64,000 nucleotides of DNA, from positions 62,001 through 126,000 of the IMG/VR virus record IMGVR_UViG_3300020473_001965; one strand, 5' to 3'. Below are positions 49,468-57,931 of this stretch, in pieces. A program made the position numbers and the translations under genes. The stretch comes from a virus. The notes under the pieces were generated by a model. The model was not told where the DNA came from. It saw nothing but the letters and a program-made list of their open reading frames with translations, and did not search any database. The first letter of the stretch is position 1; every line of letters starts with the position of its first letter.

Positions 49468-51073
49468 ATTACTGCTTTCTTCTTTTGTTGTGCTATCGAT
49501 AGGTTGCAGCAGTGATTATGAGATAAGCAAATATGTTGAGCCGCCAGAGCCGGGCGTCACTGCACCTGAAATAGAAGTTGACCCTACACATCATAGTTAT
49601 GGTGCACTAAGCGCTGGCAGTGAGACCCAAGACATTGTCATCAATATTGAAAACATCGGCAATGACGATCTAGACGTTTCAAACATTTACTTGCATAACG
49701 GTGATTCCAACTTCACATTATCTACAATGCCGATTGGTATCGTAGAATCGCTAGGATCTGTAGAACTTATTGTCACGTATGCGCCTGGAACATACGAAAC
49801 TAATCACGAAACTATTAGTATTATTTCTAACGATGAAGACGAACCGGTTGTAAATGTAACACTAGATGGTTCCGGCGACGCACCTGTCATCACTATCACA
49901 CCAGACTACCACGATTTTGGAGATGTCTATATAGGCTGTGACGATACACTTCCAATAGAGGTAGGAAATATTGGAAATTCAAATCTTATAATTGATGATA
50001 TTGAGTTTTTTGCTAGTCTCCCTGTTGATTTTTCTATGCAAGACTATGAACCAGACTGGGGAGTTCTTCCTATTACTATTTCGCCTGGTGACACTATCAA
50101 TCTTAACGTAGACTATATGCCGCTAGATGTTTTAGACGATGCTGCTTACCTCGAAATCTCGTCAAATGATCCGGCGACGCCTACTGCTCATGCTGATCAA
50201 GACGGTCTCGGAGAAGTGGAAGCTTGGATTACTGATTCTTTTAATCAAGACGGAACCGTTGATGTTGATATACTATTTGTCATTGACAACTCTGGTTCAA
50301 TGGGGTCTAACCAGACTAACATTAAAAACAACTTTGACGCCTTTATGAATGCTTTTAACGCAGCTGGTGTGTCCTATCAAATGGCACTTATCACTACGGA
50401 TAGTGCTGATTTTGTAGGTGATGTTATTACAAACGCAACAGTTGATCCCGTCACTGAATTCAACAATCAGATTGACTCTATTGGTACACGCGGAAGTGCT
50501 TATGAGAAAGGCCTGTGGTTTGCATACGAGTCAACAACAACAGGTGACGCATCTTCAAGCAGCCCCACTGGATTTTTTAGATCAGACGCAAGACTAGTAG
50601 TTGTATACGTTTCTGATGAGCCTGACTTTTCACACCAGACTTACGGAAGCGGTGGGTCTACAACCATGGTTCCCGCTGATTATTCAGCATCTCTTTTGTC
50701 TCTTAAGAGCTCTTCTGATCTAGTCACAGCGCATGCAATCGCAGGCGATTACCCGTCTGGCTGCACTTCTAATGGAGGCGCTCAGTTTGGTGACGGATAT
50801 TATGATGTTGTAACTGATCTTGGTGGAACGTTTATGTCAATATGTGCTGCTGACTGGAGTGTAACAATGGATACACTCGCAAGAGAATCACTGGCTCAAC
50901 TAGGATTTGCACTTTCAGACACACCGATTGAAGACACTATAACAGTTACAGTCGACGGTGTTCTGTCATCAGACTGGTCATACGAAGCCTCATCAAATAC
51001 TGTTATTTTCACAACAGCACCTGCCGACGGCAGCACCATTGATATTAATTACGGTGTATGGGGTTGCGACTAA
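49451..51073 (+). CDS. Lipoprotein with ASH-like repeats and vWA domain
   Basis: A 540-residue protein. Signal LLSSFVVLSIGC, then SSDYEIS. Two ASH/choice-of-anchor-D-type immunoglobulin-like repeats follow (IEVDPTHHSYGALSAGSE; ITPDYHDFGDVYIGCDD). The vWA domain begins DILFVIDNSGSMGSN and has VVYVSDEPDFSH. The C-terminal domain (TITVTVDGVLSSDWSYEASS) is shared with the upstream paralogue. It overlaps that gene by 17 bases. Probably a surface adhesin or decoy; the domain set is common in Myxococcota. Confidence 0.9.
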   Translation: MYMWTRLLLSSFVVLSIGCSSDYEISKYVEPPEPGVTAPEIEVDPTHHSYGALSAGSETQDIVINIENIGNDDLDVSNIYLHNGDSNFTLSTMPIGIVESLGSVELIVTYAPGTYETNHETISIISNDEDEPVVNVTLDGSGDAPVITITPDYHDFGDVYIGCDDTLPIEVGNIGNSNLIIDDIEFFASLPVDFSMQDYEPDWGVLPITISPGDTINLNVDYMPLDVLDDAAYLEISSNDPATPTAHADQDGLGEVEAWITDSFNQDGTVDVDILFVIDNSGSMGSNQTNIKNNFDAFMNAFNAAGVSYQMALITTDSADFVGDVITNATVDPVTEFNNQIDSIGTRGSAYEKGLWFAYESTTTGDASSSSPTGFFRSDARLVVVYVSDEPDFSHQTYGSGGSTTMVPADYSASLLSLKSSSDLVTAHAIAGDYPSGCTSNGGAQFGDGYYDVVTDLGGTFMSICAADWSVTMDTLARESLAQLGFALSDTPIEDTITVTVDGVLSSDWSYEASSNTVIFTTAPADGSTIDINYGVWGCD

Positions 51074-52347
51074 CCCACGTAAAGAGGCACTGGTAGCGGC
51101 TTTTCTTTTCCTCTAGACTTAGAAAAAGCTGGATTTACCATACCTAAAATCTGATTTACTGGTGCAAACGCTCCCGTAATCTTATAAGACATTCGTTTAT
51201 TTGGTAACGTAAAAACCACACCCTCGACAGTTGATGTTATAGTAAACACATCATTAGATAACTTCTCATAATTCATTGCCAAGGTATTAAGAGTTTTCTC
51301 TGACTCATTTTCTTTTCTTACTTTTTCTACAGCCGTCGCGACCTTCGTCCTCAATGCCTTAACCTGATCTTCTCCGTTGTCGACAAAAATGGAATGAGAG
51401 TTTTCAAGCAATCCTATGCCAAACTTATTGATAATCATCTCTAGCGGCATGATAATTTTTCGGACAATTGAAGATCTAGACCTAGCGATATCAGACAAAG
51501 CACTTCTGACTGCAGGATTTAGTGTTTTAACGATTGAAGGTGTGGGCCTTGTTCGAGGCACATCAAGCATTCTATTTAGAAACTCATTTTCAATTTCAGA
51601 TGGCAACGTGTACTGCTTTAGATAATCTAAAGTAATCTGGTTTTCTAAGTACACGCTGATTGTATCTTCATCTTCTAAGTGATTCTTTACCATAAAATCT
51701 TTTAGAAGAAACAATGCTTCGTTCATTTTTTCTTTGTTTGCTGTCTTTGCCAAACTTATAGGGGTAGGCCCCTTAATTGTCCAAAACTTATCAGTAAAGG
51801 GTGATTTGACAACAGCACCAGACATTGCCTTTACAACTTTGTCAAACGTCTCAGGACATGCAGTCCCTAGTGAAGTGCCTTCTTGATATCTTGTAACACC
51901 GTGCATAACAAGATAGTTTCTATTGTATGTGATAACATTTGGATTATCAGTAGACATCACCTCAAGATTGACAAATGGAATGCCCCCTTGATCTTTATCA
52001 AAGATCTGGAATCGGTTGTAGTACACCAAATCAGACACAGATAGATTGAAAGCTGAGAGTGCGTCAGTAAATGCTTCTTTTACAAGCGTCTTTGTAGCGT
52101 ATCGCTTTTCAAGTTGTTTTCTATCAACACCTGACTTTTTGATGTCAGTCTTGTTTCGTGCCGCGTAAGATGCATGCCCTCTTGGGTCATGAGTTAACGA
52201 AAGATTTTGTCCGTCGACTTTCTCGTATAGGGTTATTTTATTCTGAATAATTGATTCTAGAACTGATCTTAGTTCTCCAAAAGTTAGGTTATAATCTTCA
52301 TAAAGATGATTGAGGTGACCACTATCGTTTCCACCAAGTCCACCCAT
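51070..52347 (-). CDS. DUF6267-type ligase/nucleotidyltransferase-like phage protein
   Basis: A 425-residue protein of a family common in T4-like marine phages. It starts GGLGGNDSGHLNHLYEDYNL; LYEKVDGQNLSLTHD has the K-x-D-G of covalent nucleotidyltransferases (ligases, capping enzymes), AARNKT follows, NLEVMS is like motif III, TSTVEGVVFTLP like motif IV and YKITGAFAPVNQ like motif V. A ligase-like adenylyl transfer is inferred, not shown. It converges with the vWA gene. Confidence 0.85.
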   Translation of the reverse strand: MGGLGGNDSGHLNHLYEDYNLTFGELRSVLESIIQNKITLYEKVDGQNLSLTHDPRGHASYAARNKTDIKKSGVDRKQLEKRYATKTLVKEAFTDALSAFNLSVSDLVYYNRFQIFDKDQGGIPFVNLEVMSTDNPNVITYNRNYLVMHGVTRYQEGTSLGTACPETFDKVVKAMSGAVVKSPFTDKFWTIKGPTPISLAKTANKEKMNEALFLLKDFMVKNHLEDEDTISVYLENQITLDYLKQYTLPSEIENEFLNRMLDVPRTRPTPSIVKTLNPAVRSALSDIARSRSSIVRKIIMPLEMIINKFGIGLLENSHSIFVDNGEDQVKALRTKVATAVEKVRKENESEKTLNTLAMNYEKLSNDVFTITSTVEGVVFTLPNKRMSYKITGAFAPVNQILGMVNPAFSKSRGKEKPLPVPLYVG

Positions 52348-52656
52348 TTAATCCTCCGATTCTTCAATTAACTCTATTTGACCTGTGCTTAAACCGTACC
52401 TGTGAGCTTTTTTCTTAAGTTCTCGCAGGGACTCCATACATCTTGTAATTCGATCTCTTTCTTTCCTATCTGTTCTTGAAAGTTGCTTTCTAACATTGTT
52501 CAACTCAGACAGCAAAGTATCATATACATTCACATGCGATGAAGAGCCAAAAGAAAGCTCTTCATTTTCAGTTGTTAGAAAAGTCTTGTTCTCATTTAAA
52601 GATAAGAAACTTTCTCTAAGAAAAGTTCTCAATAACTTGTTTTTCTGGTCAGACAT
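52348..52656 (-). CDS. Leader-family coiled-coil protein
   Basis: A 102-residue protein with KLLRTFLRESFLSLNE at the N-terminus, a leader-type helix ending in an LNE site, then a coiled coil (LLSELNNVRKQLSRTDRKE and ITRCMESLRELKKKAH). It lies directly before the DUF6267 gene. Presumably head-associated; function unknown. Confidence 0.78.
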   Translation of the reverse strand: MSDQKNKLLRTFLRESFLSLNENKTFLTTENEELSFGSSSHVNVYDTLLSELNNVRKQLSRTDRKERDRITRCMESLRELKKKAHRYGLSTGQIELIEESED

Positions 52657-52675
52657 TCGTCACCTCCAGATATAA

Positions 52676-52867
52676 CTATAGCTTAAAAGTCTCTTCTTTA
52701 TTAATAGCTGTATTTAACGATCCATAAAAGAACATTCGTATATGATCATCACTAACGGGTTGATCTGTCTTTAGATCAAATGCTTCGCGGATCTTATCAA
52801 GAAAACCCTTTTTGAATTCAACTTCTAAAATCTTCCCATTTGGAAGCTCAATATTTCTTTGTTCCAT
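52676..52867 (-). CDS. Small protein, unknown
   Basis: A 63-residue protein with a beta start (NIELPNGKILEVEFKKG) and helices (FLDKIREAFDL, SDDHIRMFFYGSLNTA). A TATAAT-like element lies just upstream of the ATG. No family recognised. Confidence 0.72.
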   Translation of the reverse strand: MEQRNIELPNGKILEVEFKKGFLDKIREAFDLKTDQPVSDDHIRMFFYGSLNTAINKEETFKL

Positions 52868-52918
52868 AATCGTATTATACCCTATTCTTTGACGGTTTAC
52901 ATAAAAAAATATATTTTT

Positions 52919-53581
52919 TTATTTTATAATCTCAGTGATGACGTCTCGTTTGTCCTGAGATTCTCCCACTTTAATTGGTGGGCTAAACTCTCTCTCAGGA
53001 GCAGACTTGTCAACTGATTTTTTCTTCACTGACTTCTTTATTTTTTGTTTGATGCTCTTTTTGTTAGGATCGGGTGCCTTGACCTTAGATTTAGTCTTAA
53101 CGTCAACTTTCCCTTTTCCTTGATCGGGCTCCTGAACATCAGATCCCTCTACATCTTTTGTCAAAATAACAGAAATGGCTGCGAGAAATTTATAGAGCGC
53201 TATTCTGTCAGGCTCATCTAAATCATCGTAGTAATCAACTAGCTCCATCTTTGTTTCTGGGTCTTTTAGAGATTTTCCAGACCTTAGCTGATCGATCATT
53301 TTTCTGATATCTTGAAACTTTATCTCTGGTGGCACATCTAACTTGACGAACTTTTCGTCCTGTTCTGGCTCTTTTTTCGCCTCTTCTTCCCCTTGCGCCT
53401 CTTCAGATTCTTCCTCATCAACAAGCATGGGTCTTTCTGCATCGTAAGTCTTGCCTCGAAGGTCTCTTGCCAGTGATTTTTGGCGTTCTTCTTCTTCGGG
53501 ATTCTCAGACAATGCTGTTTGAACTGCCTCTTTTGTTAGCTTTTTTAAGAGACTCTGAAGTTGCTCCGGGTAACTTATCAC
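52919..53581 (-). CDS. Leader-family protein with acidic and basic low-complexity regions
   Basis: A 220-residue protein. The start LQSLLKKLTKEAVQTALSE is a leader-type helix with an LSE site. An acidic stretch (EEESEEAQGEEEAKKEPE), a central folded part (KFQDIRKMIDQLRSGKSL) and a Lys-rich region (KKSIKQKIKKSVKKKSV) follow. Typical of internal head or scaffold-like proteins; the assignment is by analogy. Confidence 0.8.
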   Translation of the reverse strand: MISYPEQLQSLLKKLTKEAVQTALSENPEEEERQKSLARDLRGKTYDAERPMLVDEEESEEAQGEEEAKKEPEQDEKFVKLDVPPEIKFQDIRKMIDQLRSGKSLKDPETKMELVDYYDDLDEPDRIALYKFLAAISVILTKDVEGSDVQEPDQGKGKVDVKTKSKVKAPDPNKKSIKQKIKKSVKKKSVDKSAPEREFSPPIKVGESQDKRDVITEIIK

Positions 53582-53588
53582 AATTACC

Positions 53589-53807
53589 TCACTTCTTGGT
53601 TGTTTTAGGTCTGTAGACTACGCGATTCTGTGGGAGTTCTCTGTAAAGCCTGTTGTACTTACGCTGGGGTAGCTCAGCATGTCCTTCAGCATACTCTTTT
53701 ATCTTCTCTTTTGCAGCCTCTTCCCTCTTGACAATGTCATTCATAAACTTATCAAAGTGGAATTCTGGGATGTACTCTTCATCATGATTGTTGTTGTTGT
53801 TGGACAT
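53589..53807 (-). CDS. Small charged protein
   Basis: A 72-residue protein with an Asn run near the start (SNNNNNHDEEY), a charged helix (MNDIVKREEAAKEKIKEYAE) and a basic end (VVYRPKTTKK). In the head-type cluster. No family recognised. Confidence 0.72.
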   Translation of the reverse strand: MSNNNNNHDEEYIPEFHFDKFMNDIVKREEAAKEKIKEYAEGHAELPQRKYNRLYRELPQNRVVYRPKTTKK

Positions 53808-53817
53808 GTTTACCTCT

Positions 53818-54225
53818 TTAATTAAATATTATCTTTACCTGGTAATTTTCAGAATCATTGGGCTTTATAAGATTAATTTTGTACTTATTGACACCCACCT
53901 CTCCAAAATCGAACTTGGCCGTTTCAAACCCGTTGTCATCTAATAGATTTACGCCTAAGATTGGATTCTGATTACTTAAAATGTCAACTAGTGTCCCCAG
54001 CTGAGAATCGGCTTCTAGAACAATTTCTTCTAAGTTTGAGCCAAACAGTAACGACCGAGTGGGCATTACAAGCTGAATGTCTTTGAACAAGATCACAGAT
54101 TCGAGGAGATCTGCTTCTCCATCTTCATACTCAAAATCACTGTATTCTTCACTTTGAGAAGAAAGAGACGATTCTGTCAATCGTCCTGTCAAAGAATTGC
54201 TAACAAAAAAAGTACTGTCGGACAT
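53818..54225 (-). CDS. Unknown beta-rich structural-type protein
   Basis: A 135-residue, acidic, beta-rich protein (SVILFKDIQLVMPTRSLLFG, VNKYKINLIKPNDSENYQVK). Serine-rich N-terminus. Size and context suggest a head or tail accessory protein; no family recognised. Confidence 0.75.
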   Translation of the reverse strand: MSDSTFFVSNSLTGRLTESSLSSQSEEYSDFEYEDGEADLLESVILFKDIQLVMPTRSLLFGSNLEEIVLEADSQLGTLVDILSNQNPILGVNLLDDNGFETAKFDFGEVGVNKYKINLIKPNDSENYQVKIIFN

Positions 54226-54226
54226 T

Positions 54227-54619
54227 TTATCCTCTCACGTGTCGAGCGTCTTTGTAGATTAAATCTACTTCTTTAGCGTATTTTATATCTAAGCCTGTCA
54301 CTTCGTTTAAATCATGTGTGTAAATTTCTATCTCAACGTCTTTTGGATTTATCGTTATCGTCCCATGGTGATTCATCTCTTCCTGAAATACAAGTACTTC
54401 TGCAACGAAAAAGAGACGCTGTTCAGGTGAATCAAAATCGAAGCGCCTATGGAGCTTATTGGGACTATCTGTCTGTGTCCAGGTTTGCTTTGGTGCTTCA
54501 ATAGGTAGTTTTCTAGGCAATCCTATAGCTTCGTTAAGAGATTCAACCAGAGCTAATTCTGATTCATTCTCGTCAAGGTGGCCGTTAGACTTCATTATCT
54601 CTAGAATTGATCGACCCAT
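54227..54619 (-). CDS. Pterin-4a-carbinolamine dehydratase-like protein with leader-type extension
   Basis: A 130-residue protein. The C-terminal ~85 residues match the PCD/DCoH fold: RRFDFDSPEQRLFFVAEVL, EEMNHHGTITINPKDVEIEI and YTHDLNEVTGLDIKYAKEVD, with the His pair and the T-H-D motif. The N-terminal 45 residues are extra and contain LALVESLNE, a leader-like LNE segment. It may be a packaged structural use of the fold or an active enzyme; both are open. Confidence 0.82.
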   Translation of the reverse strand: MGRSILEIMKSNGHLDENESELALVESLNEAIGLPRKLPIEAPKQTWTQTDSPNKLHRRFDFDSPEQRLFFVAEVLVFQEEMNHHGTITINPKDVEIEIYTHDLNEVTGLDIKYAKEVDLIYKDARHVRG

Positions 54620-55749
54620 TAGCTTCTCTTAGCAAGTTCTTTGTCTGCTTTCTGAGCTGCCTTCTTGAGCATTTTACCATATTCTTCGGGTGTGTAAGCC
54701 TGGATTAGCTCTTTGAGATCATCTAGGATGAATTTGTGCAAAGAATTGTTTTCACTGTGCGGCTTCCCGTTTCCATATTCTCTGCCGGTTCCTAATGTAT
54801 GCCACTGGGAAACTAGATCCACAGAAGACTTTATTCCACCCGAGTAGTAGTCTGACAGTAGTTGATGTACGAAGAATCTAAAGACTTCACGAGGTGCTTC
54901 TAATTCTTTTGAATTTGTAAATCTGTCATACACAGGTAGTTGAGCGGCATCCGGATTTAGCTGCTCAGTCATATCTTGAAAAACAAGATAGAGAATTTTT
55001 TCAATCTCAGTGGCAGTGCCCATTACTTCGGGGTCAAGTCTTGTTGGAATTGCTGACCTACGAGATGGTCGCTTGCTAACCTGAGCATGGTCTCCTGCCT
55101 TTTTCATAAAGTCATATAAGACGTTAGTTACAGCTGAGCGACCTACGCCCATTTGAGCTGCAATGGCATCTATTATTTCTCCAATAGTTAAAGCGTTGGG
55201 ACCCATTCTCAATTCTGGATCGAACAGGTCGACCGTCTTTAGCTCTTCGGGAGTAAGCTTAGCTCTCTTTTGAAAAGCTTGTACTATTGCTTCTTCATCA
55301 GGTTCTTCTTCAGAGTACTCGCCTGCTTCGTCATCACCTGAATCGATTGCTTCGAGATCAGCGGCTGTTGGGCCTTCGAGATCTTTCATCCACTCGGGCT
55401 CATCATCCATTTCGTTAACCACACTCTCTATGATTTTTACGAGAACCATCTCATCGTTTGACTGCTCTCTAATCTTCTTCACTGATTTTCTAAGCTTCTT
55501 ATAAATAGTTGTCTGTTGGTCCTCTGTGAGTTTTGAAAGCAGCCTTCCTAGCTTTCGCATTGTTGGGTTTGACTCAAAAGCTGGTACTGATTTTAAGTTT
55601 CCCACTTCTGCACCGCTCACAGAAGGTTGAGGGCGGACAGGGACGACAGGAGGTTCGTTCACTACTACTGGATCGTTACCTGATGACGCCAGGCCCAACG
55701 TCTCTTTTATTAAAGCTTGTAGCTTGTTTCTTTCAATCTTAGTGGGCAT
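54619..55749 (-). CDS. Leader-family helical head-type protein
   Basis: A 376-residue protein starting KIERNKLQALIKETLGLA, a leader-type helix. Later helical parts (LGRLLSKLTEDQQTTIYKKL) surround an acidic linker, and a small helix-turn-helix-like segment (LTIGEIIDAIAAQMGVGRSA) follows at about residue 190. Ends in a basic helix. Probably internal head or scaffold. Preceded by a late-promoter-like motif. Confidence 0.8.
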   Translation of the reverse strand: MPTKIERNKLQALIKETLGLASSGNDPVVVNEPPVVPVRPQPSVSGAEVGNLKSVPAFESNPTMRKLGRLLSKLTEDQQTTIYKKLRKSVKKIREQSNDEMVLVKIIESVVNEMDDEPEWMKDLEGPTAADLEAIDSGDDEAGEYSEEEPDEEAIVQAFQKRAKLTPEELKTVDLFDPELRMGPNALTIGEIIDAIAAQMGVGRSAVTNVLYDFMKKAGDHAQVSKRPSRRSAIPTRLDPEVMGTATEIEKILYLVFQDMTEQLNPDAAQLPVYDRFTNSKELEAPREVFRFFVHQLLSDYYSGGIKSSVDLVSQWHTLGTGREYGNGKPHSENNSLHKFILDDLKELIQAYTPEEYGKMLKKAAQKADKELAKRS

Positions 55750-55775
55750 TTATATCTCCTCGAAAAATCACACAT

Positions 55776-55788
55776 ATAAATATCATCT
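55776..55788 (-). promoter_or_regulatory. Candidate late promoter motif, weaker copy (AGATGATATTTAT)
   Basis: Minus-strand AGATGATATTTAT, 26 bases before the ATG of the 376-residue gene. It keeps the ATATTTAT core but not the GCGT half. Confidence 0.3.
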
Positions 55789-55811
55789 TAACATAGAAGA
55801 TTATTAACTTA

Positions 55812-56288
55812 TTAAGGATTTGCTGCCTGATTTAAACTCCATGCTGCGGCGCCCGTTATTACTATCCCACCGACGACCCCTAGCGCAAACCAAAGTTCAT
55901 TCTTGGGCTTTGATGCTTTTTCAAGCCGGGTGTCGAGAAAATCAATTTGACCATTTTTAATGGCTAGCATTTCATTATAATTGGTCTCTAGACGCAAGGT
56001 TTTTGCACTTAAGTTATCGATCTCAAGTTGATATTCAGCCCTTACCAAATTTACTCTTCTGTCAACTTCAAGCTGGCAGCTCTCTTCAGTTAGCTCTATT
56101 TGAGCTAGAAGACTTGCGGCCGCGGCTGTACTGAACAGTGTGCCTGAATATGGTGCTATTTCACCTTTTTCCAGCGTTGTCACAAGCTTTGCTTGTTCAC
56201 TTATATCATCAGCCTCGTCACCATAAACTGGTAACGGTGCTACTAAAAGTGCTATCGAAGTAATCCAAGCTGCAATTTGTCTCATCAT
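55812..56288 (-). CDS. Secreted coiled-coil protein with C-terminal membrane anchor
   Basis: A 158-residue protein with a signal sequence (IAAWITSIALLVAPLPVYG), a region KGEIAPYSGTLFSTAAAASL seen in phage envelope proteins, a coiled coil (VRAEYQLEIDNLSAKTLRLE) and a C-terminal membrane segment (WFALGVVGGIVITGAAAWSL). Spanning from membrane into periplasm, it is a candidate spanin or lysis factor. Confidence 0.78.
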   Translation of the reverse strand: MMRQIAAWITSIALLVAPLPVYGDEADDISEQAKLVTTLEKGEIAPYSGTLFSTAAAASLLAQIELTEESCQLEVDRRVNLVRAEYQLEIDNLSAKTLRLETNYNEMLAIKNGQIDFLDTRLEKASKPKNELWFALGVVGGIVITGAAAWSLNQAANP

Positions 56289-56289
56289 A

Positions 56290-56733
56290 TTAATCTATAT
56301 CAACAACAGTAAAACCAGTTAAATCAGCAATCTGCTTGGTTATCTCATCCGGGTCTTCACTATTATCTTGTATTAACTTTTTAATTCTTTTCTTTTTTTC
56401 TGCATCTAGCTTTTTTGACTCAGACTCATATTTTTCTTCGATCTGCTTGATTGCAACCTGATATCTTTTGTTTGCAGCATCACGATCTTCCAGCTCTTTT
56501 TCATGAGAGCTCTTTAGAGCATTGATCTCATCTTCGTAAGCCTTCTTGCGCTCGTTCAGTATTTTAGAAAAGTCTACTGGTTTTCGGCTAATTATCAAAA
56601 CTATAATTCCTGCCCCTACCAGGAAAACAACGTGACCGTTGACTTTAATCCAAGCCCAGGCTTTTTTTGCCCAATGCTTTAGCTTTGAAGCCAAGGTCAG
56701 CGCTGTATTAGCAATGCTTAACGCTTGAATCAT
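56290..56733 (-). CDS. Membrane protein with cytoplasmic or periplasmic coiled coil
   Basis: A 147-residue protein: amphipathic start, one membrane helix (GHVVFLVGAGIIVLIISRK), then a long charged coiled coil (AYEDEINALKSSHEKELED, KYESESKKLDAEKKKRIKK). The layout matches an inner-membrane spanin. It follows the holin-like gene with ATGA overlap. Confidence 0.75.
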   Translation of the reverse strand: MIQALSIANTALTLASKLKHWAKKAWAWIKVNGHVVFLVGAGIIVLIISRKPVDFSKILNERKKAYEDEINALKSSHEKELEDRDAANKRYQVAIKQIEEKYESESKKLDAEKKKRIKKLIQDNSEDPDEITKQIADLTGFTVVDID

Positions 56734-56969
56734 TTTCCATGCTTCCAGGAGATCGCAGCATCAATAACAGTCTGGCCTCCAATGTAAATCATAGCAATCA
56801 TTCCCCACGTATCTGCATCTAGGTAGTTATAGCCTAGCAATGCTGTAGCTGTCAAGAACACAAAGAATTTTCTAGAAATCAATCTTCCCATGATCTGGTC
56901 GATTAACCCTAGCTTTTCTCCTTCAATAGCAGCCTGTACCTGCTTAACATCAATATCATTGTCAGCCAT
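56730..56969 (-). CDS. Holin-like small membrane protein
   Basis: Starting at ATG 56969, a 79-residue protein with two hydrophobic helices (RKFFVFLTATALLGYNYL and WGMIAMIYIGGQTVIDAAIS) separated by a short Asp-containing turn and a charged tail. Size and topology suit a class II holin. It is grouped with spanin-like genes; no endolysin is found in the window. Confidence 0.68.
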   Translation of the reverse strand: MADNDIDVKQVQAAIEGEKLGLIDQIMGRLISRKFFVFLTATALLGYNYLDADTWGMIAMIYIGGQTVIDAAISWKHGK

Positions 56970-56987
56970 AAACATACCTTATTTCTC

Positions 56988-57290
56988 CTACTCTTCAGTA
57001 GCTTCAGCTTCAGCAGGCTCAGCCGCACCAGTAGTATCAGTTCCCTCTACTGTTGTTGCAGCAGGGGCTGTTGCTTCTGTTGCTTCAGCTGTCTCTGTAG
57101 TTCCTGTAGTTTCTGTATTGCCTGTAGCTTCTGTGGTCGTCTCTTCTGACGATTCTTCGACTGCAGGTTCTTCAGCAGCTGGGGGTTCGTACGAGCACGT
57201 ACCATAAGCAGAAGCGACTACTAGTACACCTCCTACTACACTTATTTGAACCTTCCATCTGTTCCATAGTTCTTTTGCTTTATCTAACAT
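56988..57290 (-). CDS. Membrane/lipoprotein with Thr-Glu-Ala-rich tail
   Basis: A 100-residue protein with a membrane segment (VQISVVGGVLVVASAYGTC) ending in a Cys that could be a lipobox, then a low-complexity acidic tail (SSEETTTEATGNTETTGTTE). It may be an outer-membrane lipoprotein or a stalk. Repetitive DNA in the tail is prone to length variation. Confidence 0.7.
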   Translation of the reverse strand: MLDKAKELWNRWKVQISVVGGVLVVASAYGTCSYEPPAAEEPAVEESSEETTTEATGNTETTGTTETAEATEATAPAATTVEGTDTTGAAEPAEAEATEE

Positions 57291-57301
57291 AATTACCTCT
57301 T

Positions 57302-57646
57302 TTAGTTTATTAGATCATCGTCGTCATCGTTTGAAAATAATGATGGTAAACCGACTCCTATATTCTTTCTGCCAGAAGAAGATTGTAAACCCTCATAAGA
57401 CATTGCAACTTCCAATGCCAATTCAGCGAATGACTTTACTAAATTATCTAGCAACTCTTTATTTTTCTTCTCAGCCAACCTATTTTGGCTGGACGCATAT
57501 ACCAAATCAGAAATTGTTTTTGTATTAGAGCCTATTATGTTTGATATCTTTCTCATCTGCTGAGTTAGACCATAAACTTGCGCTCTCAAATCATCTACTT
57601 CTTTTTTTGTAGTAAGACCAAATATTCTAGCAAGATAGCGTGTCAT
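57302..57646 (-). CDS. Coiled-coil protein, unknown
   Basis: A 114-residue protein with a trimeric-type coiled coil (KKEVDDLRAQVYGLTQQMRK) and an Asp-rich C-terminus. Directly after the RHH-type gene and before the membrane cassette. No family recognised. Confidence 0.72.
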   Translation of the reverse strand: MTRYLARIFGLTTKKEVDDLRAQVYGLTQQMRKISNIIGSNTKTISDLVYASSQNRLAEKKNKELLDNLVKSFAELALEVAMSYEGLQSSSGRKNIGVGLPSLFSNDDDDDLIN

Positions 57647-57648
57647 GA

Positions 57649-57927
57649 TTAAAACGGACTCTCATTTTCAAGTAGATCATATATCTTATCAGCTTCTGTG
57701 CTAGAAATTTTCTCAACTGTTTTGTTTTCTTTGTCGCGCTTAATTTCATTAAGAAAGTTCATAAAATAATTTTCTTCAGATGCTAAGGCAGTTGCACATG
57801 CAGAAAAGAAATCTTGCATAGTTAAGTCCTTTTTAAATAGTATACTCCGCATATCAGCATGCGTTTCTTTTTCTATATTAACATGGACACTTTTCTTGCT
57901 TGCTATTACTCTTTTTGTTTTAGACAT
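57649..57927 (-). CDS. Ribbon-helix-helix-like regulator
   Basis: A 92-residue protein with a basic start and KKSVHVNIEKETHADMRSIL, then KKDLTMQDFFSACATAL, the strand-helix-helix pattern of Arc/ParD-type DNA-binding proteins common in phages. The C-terminal part is charged (EIKRDKENKTVEKISS). It could regulate nearby late genes. Confidence 0.75.
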   Translation of the reverse strand: MSKTKRVIASKKSVHVNIEKETHADMRSILFKKDLTMQDFFSACATALASEENYFMNFLNEIKRDKENKTVEKISSTEADKIYDLLENESPF

Positions 57928-57931
57928 AGTC

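Noticed and set aside
52901-52922. 22-base AT-only palindrome
   Set aside because: Homopolymer A7/T7 gives symmetry easily; it overlaps a stop codon and no regulatory role can be argued.
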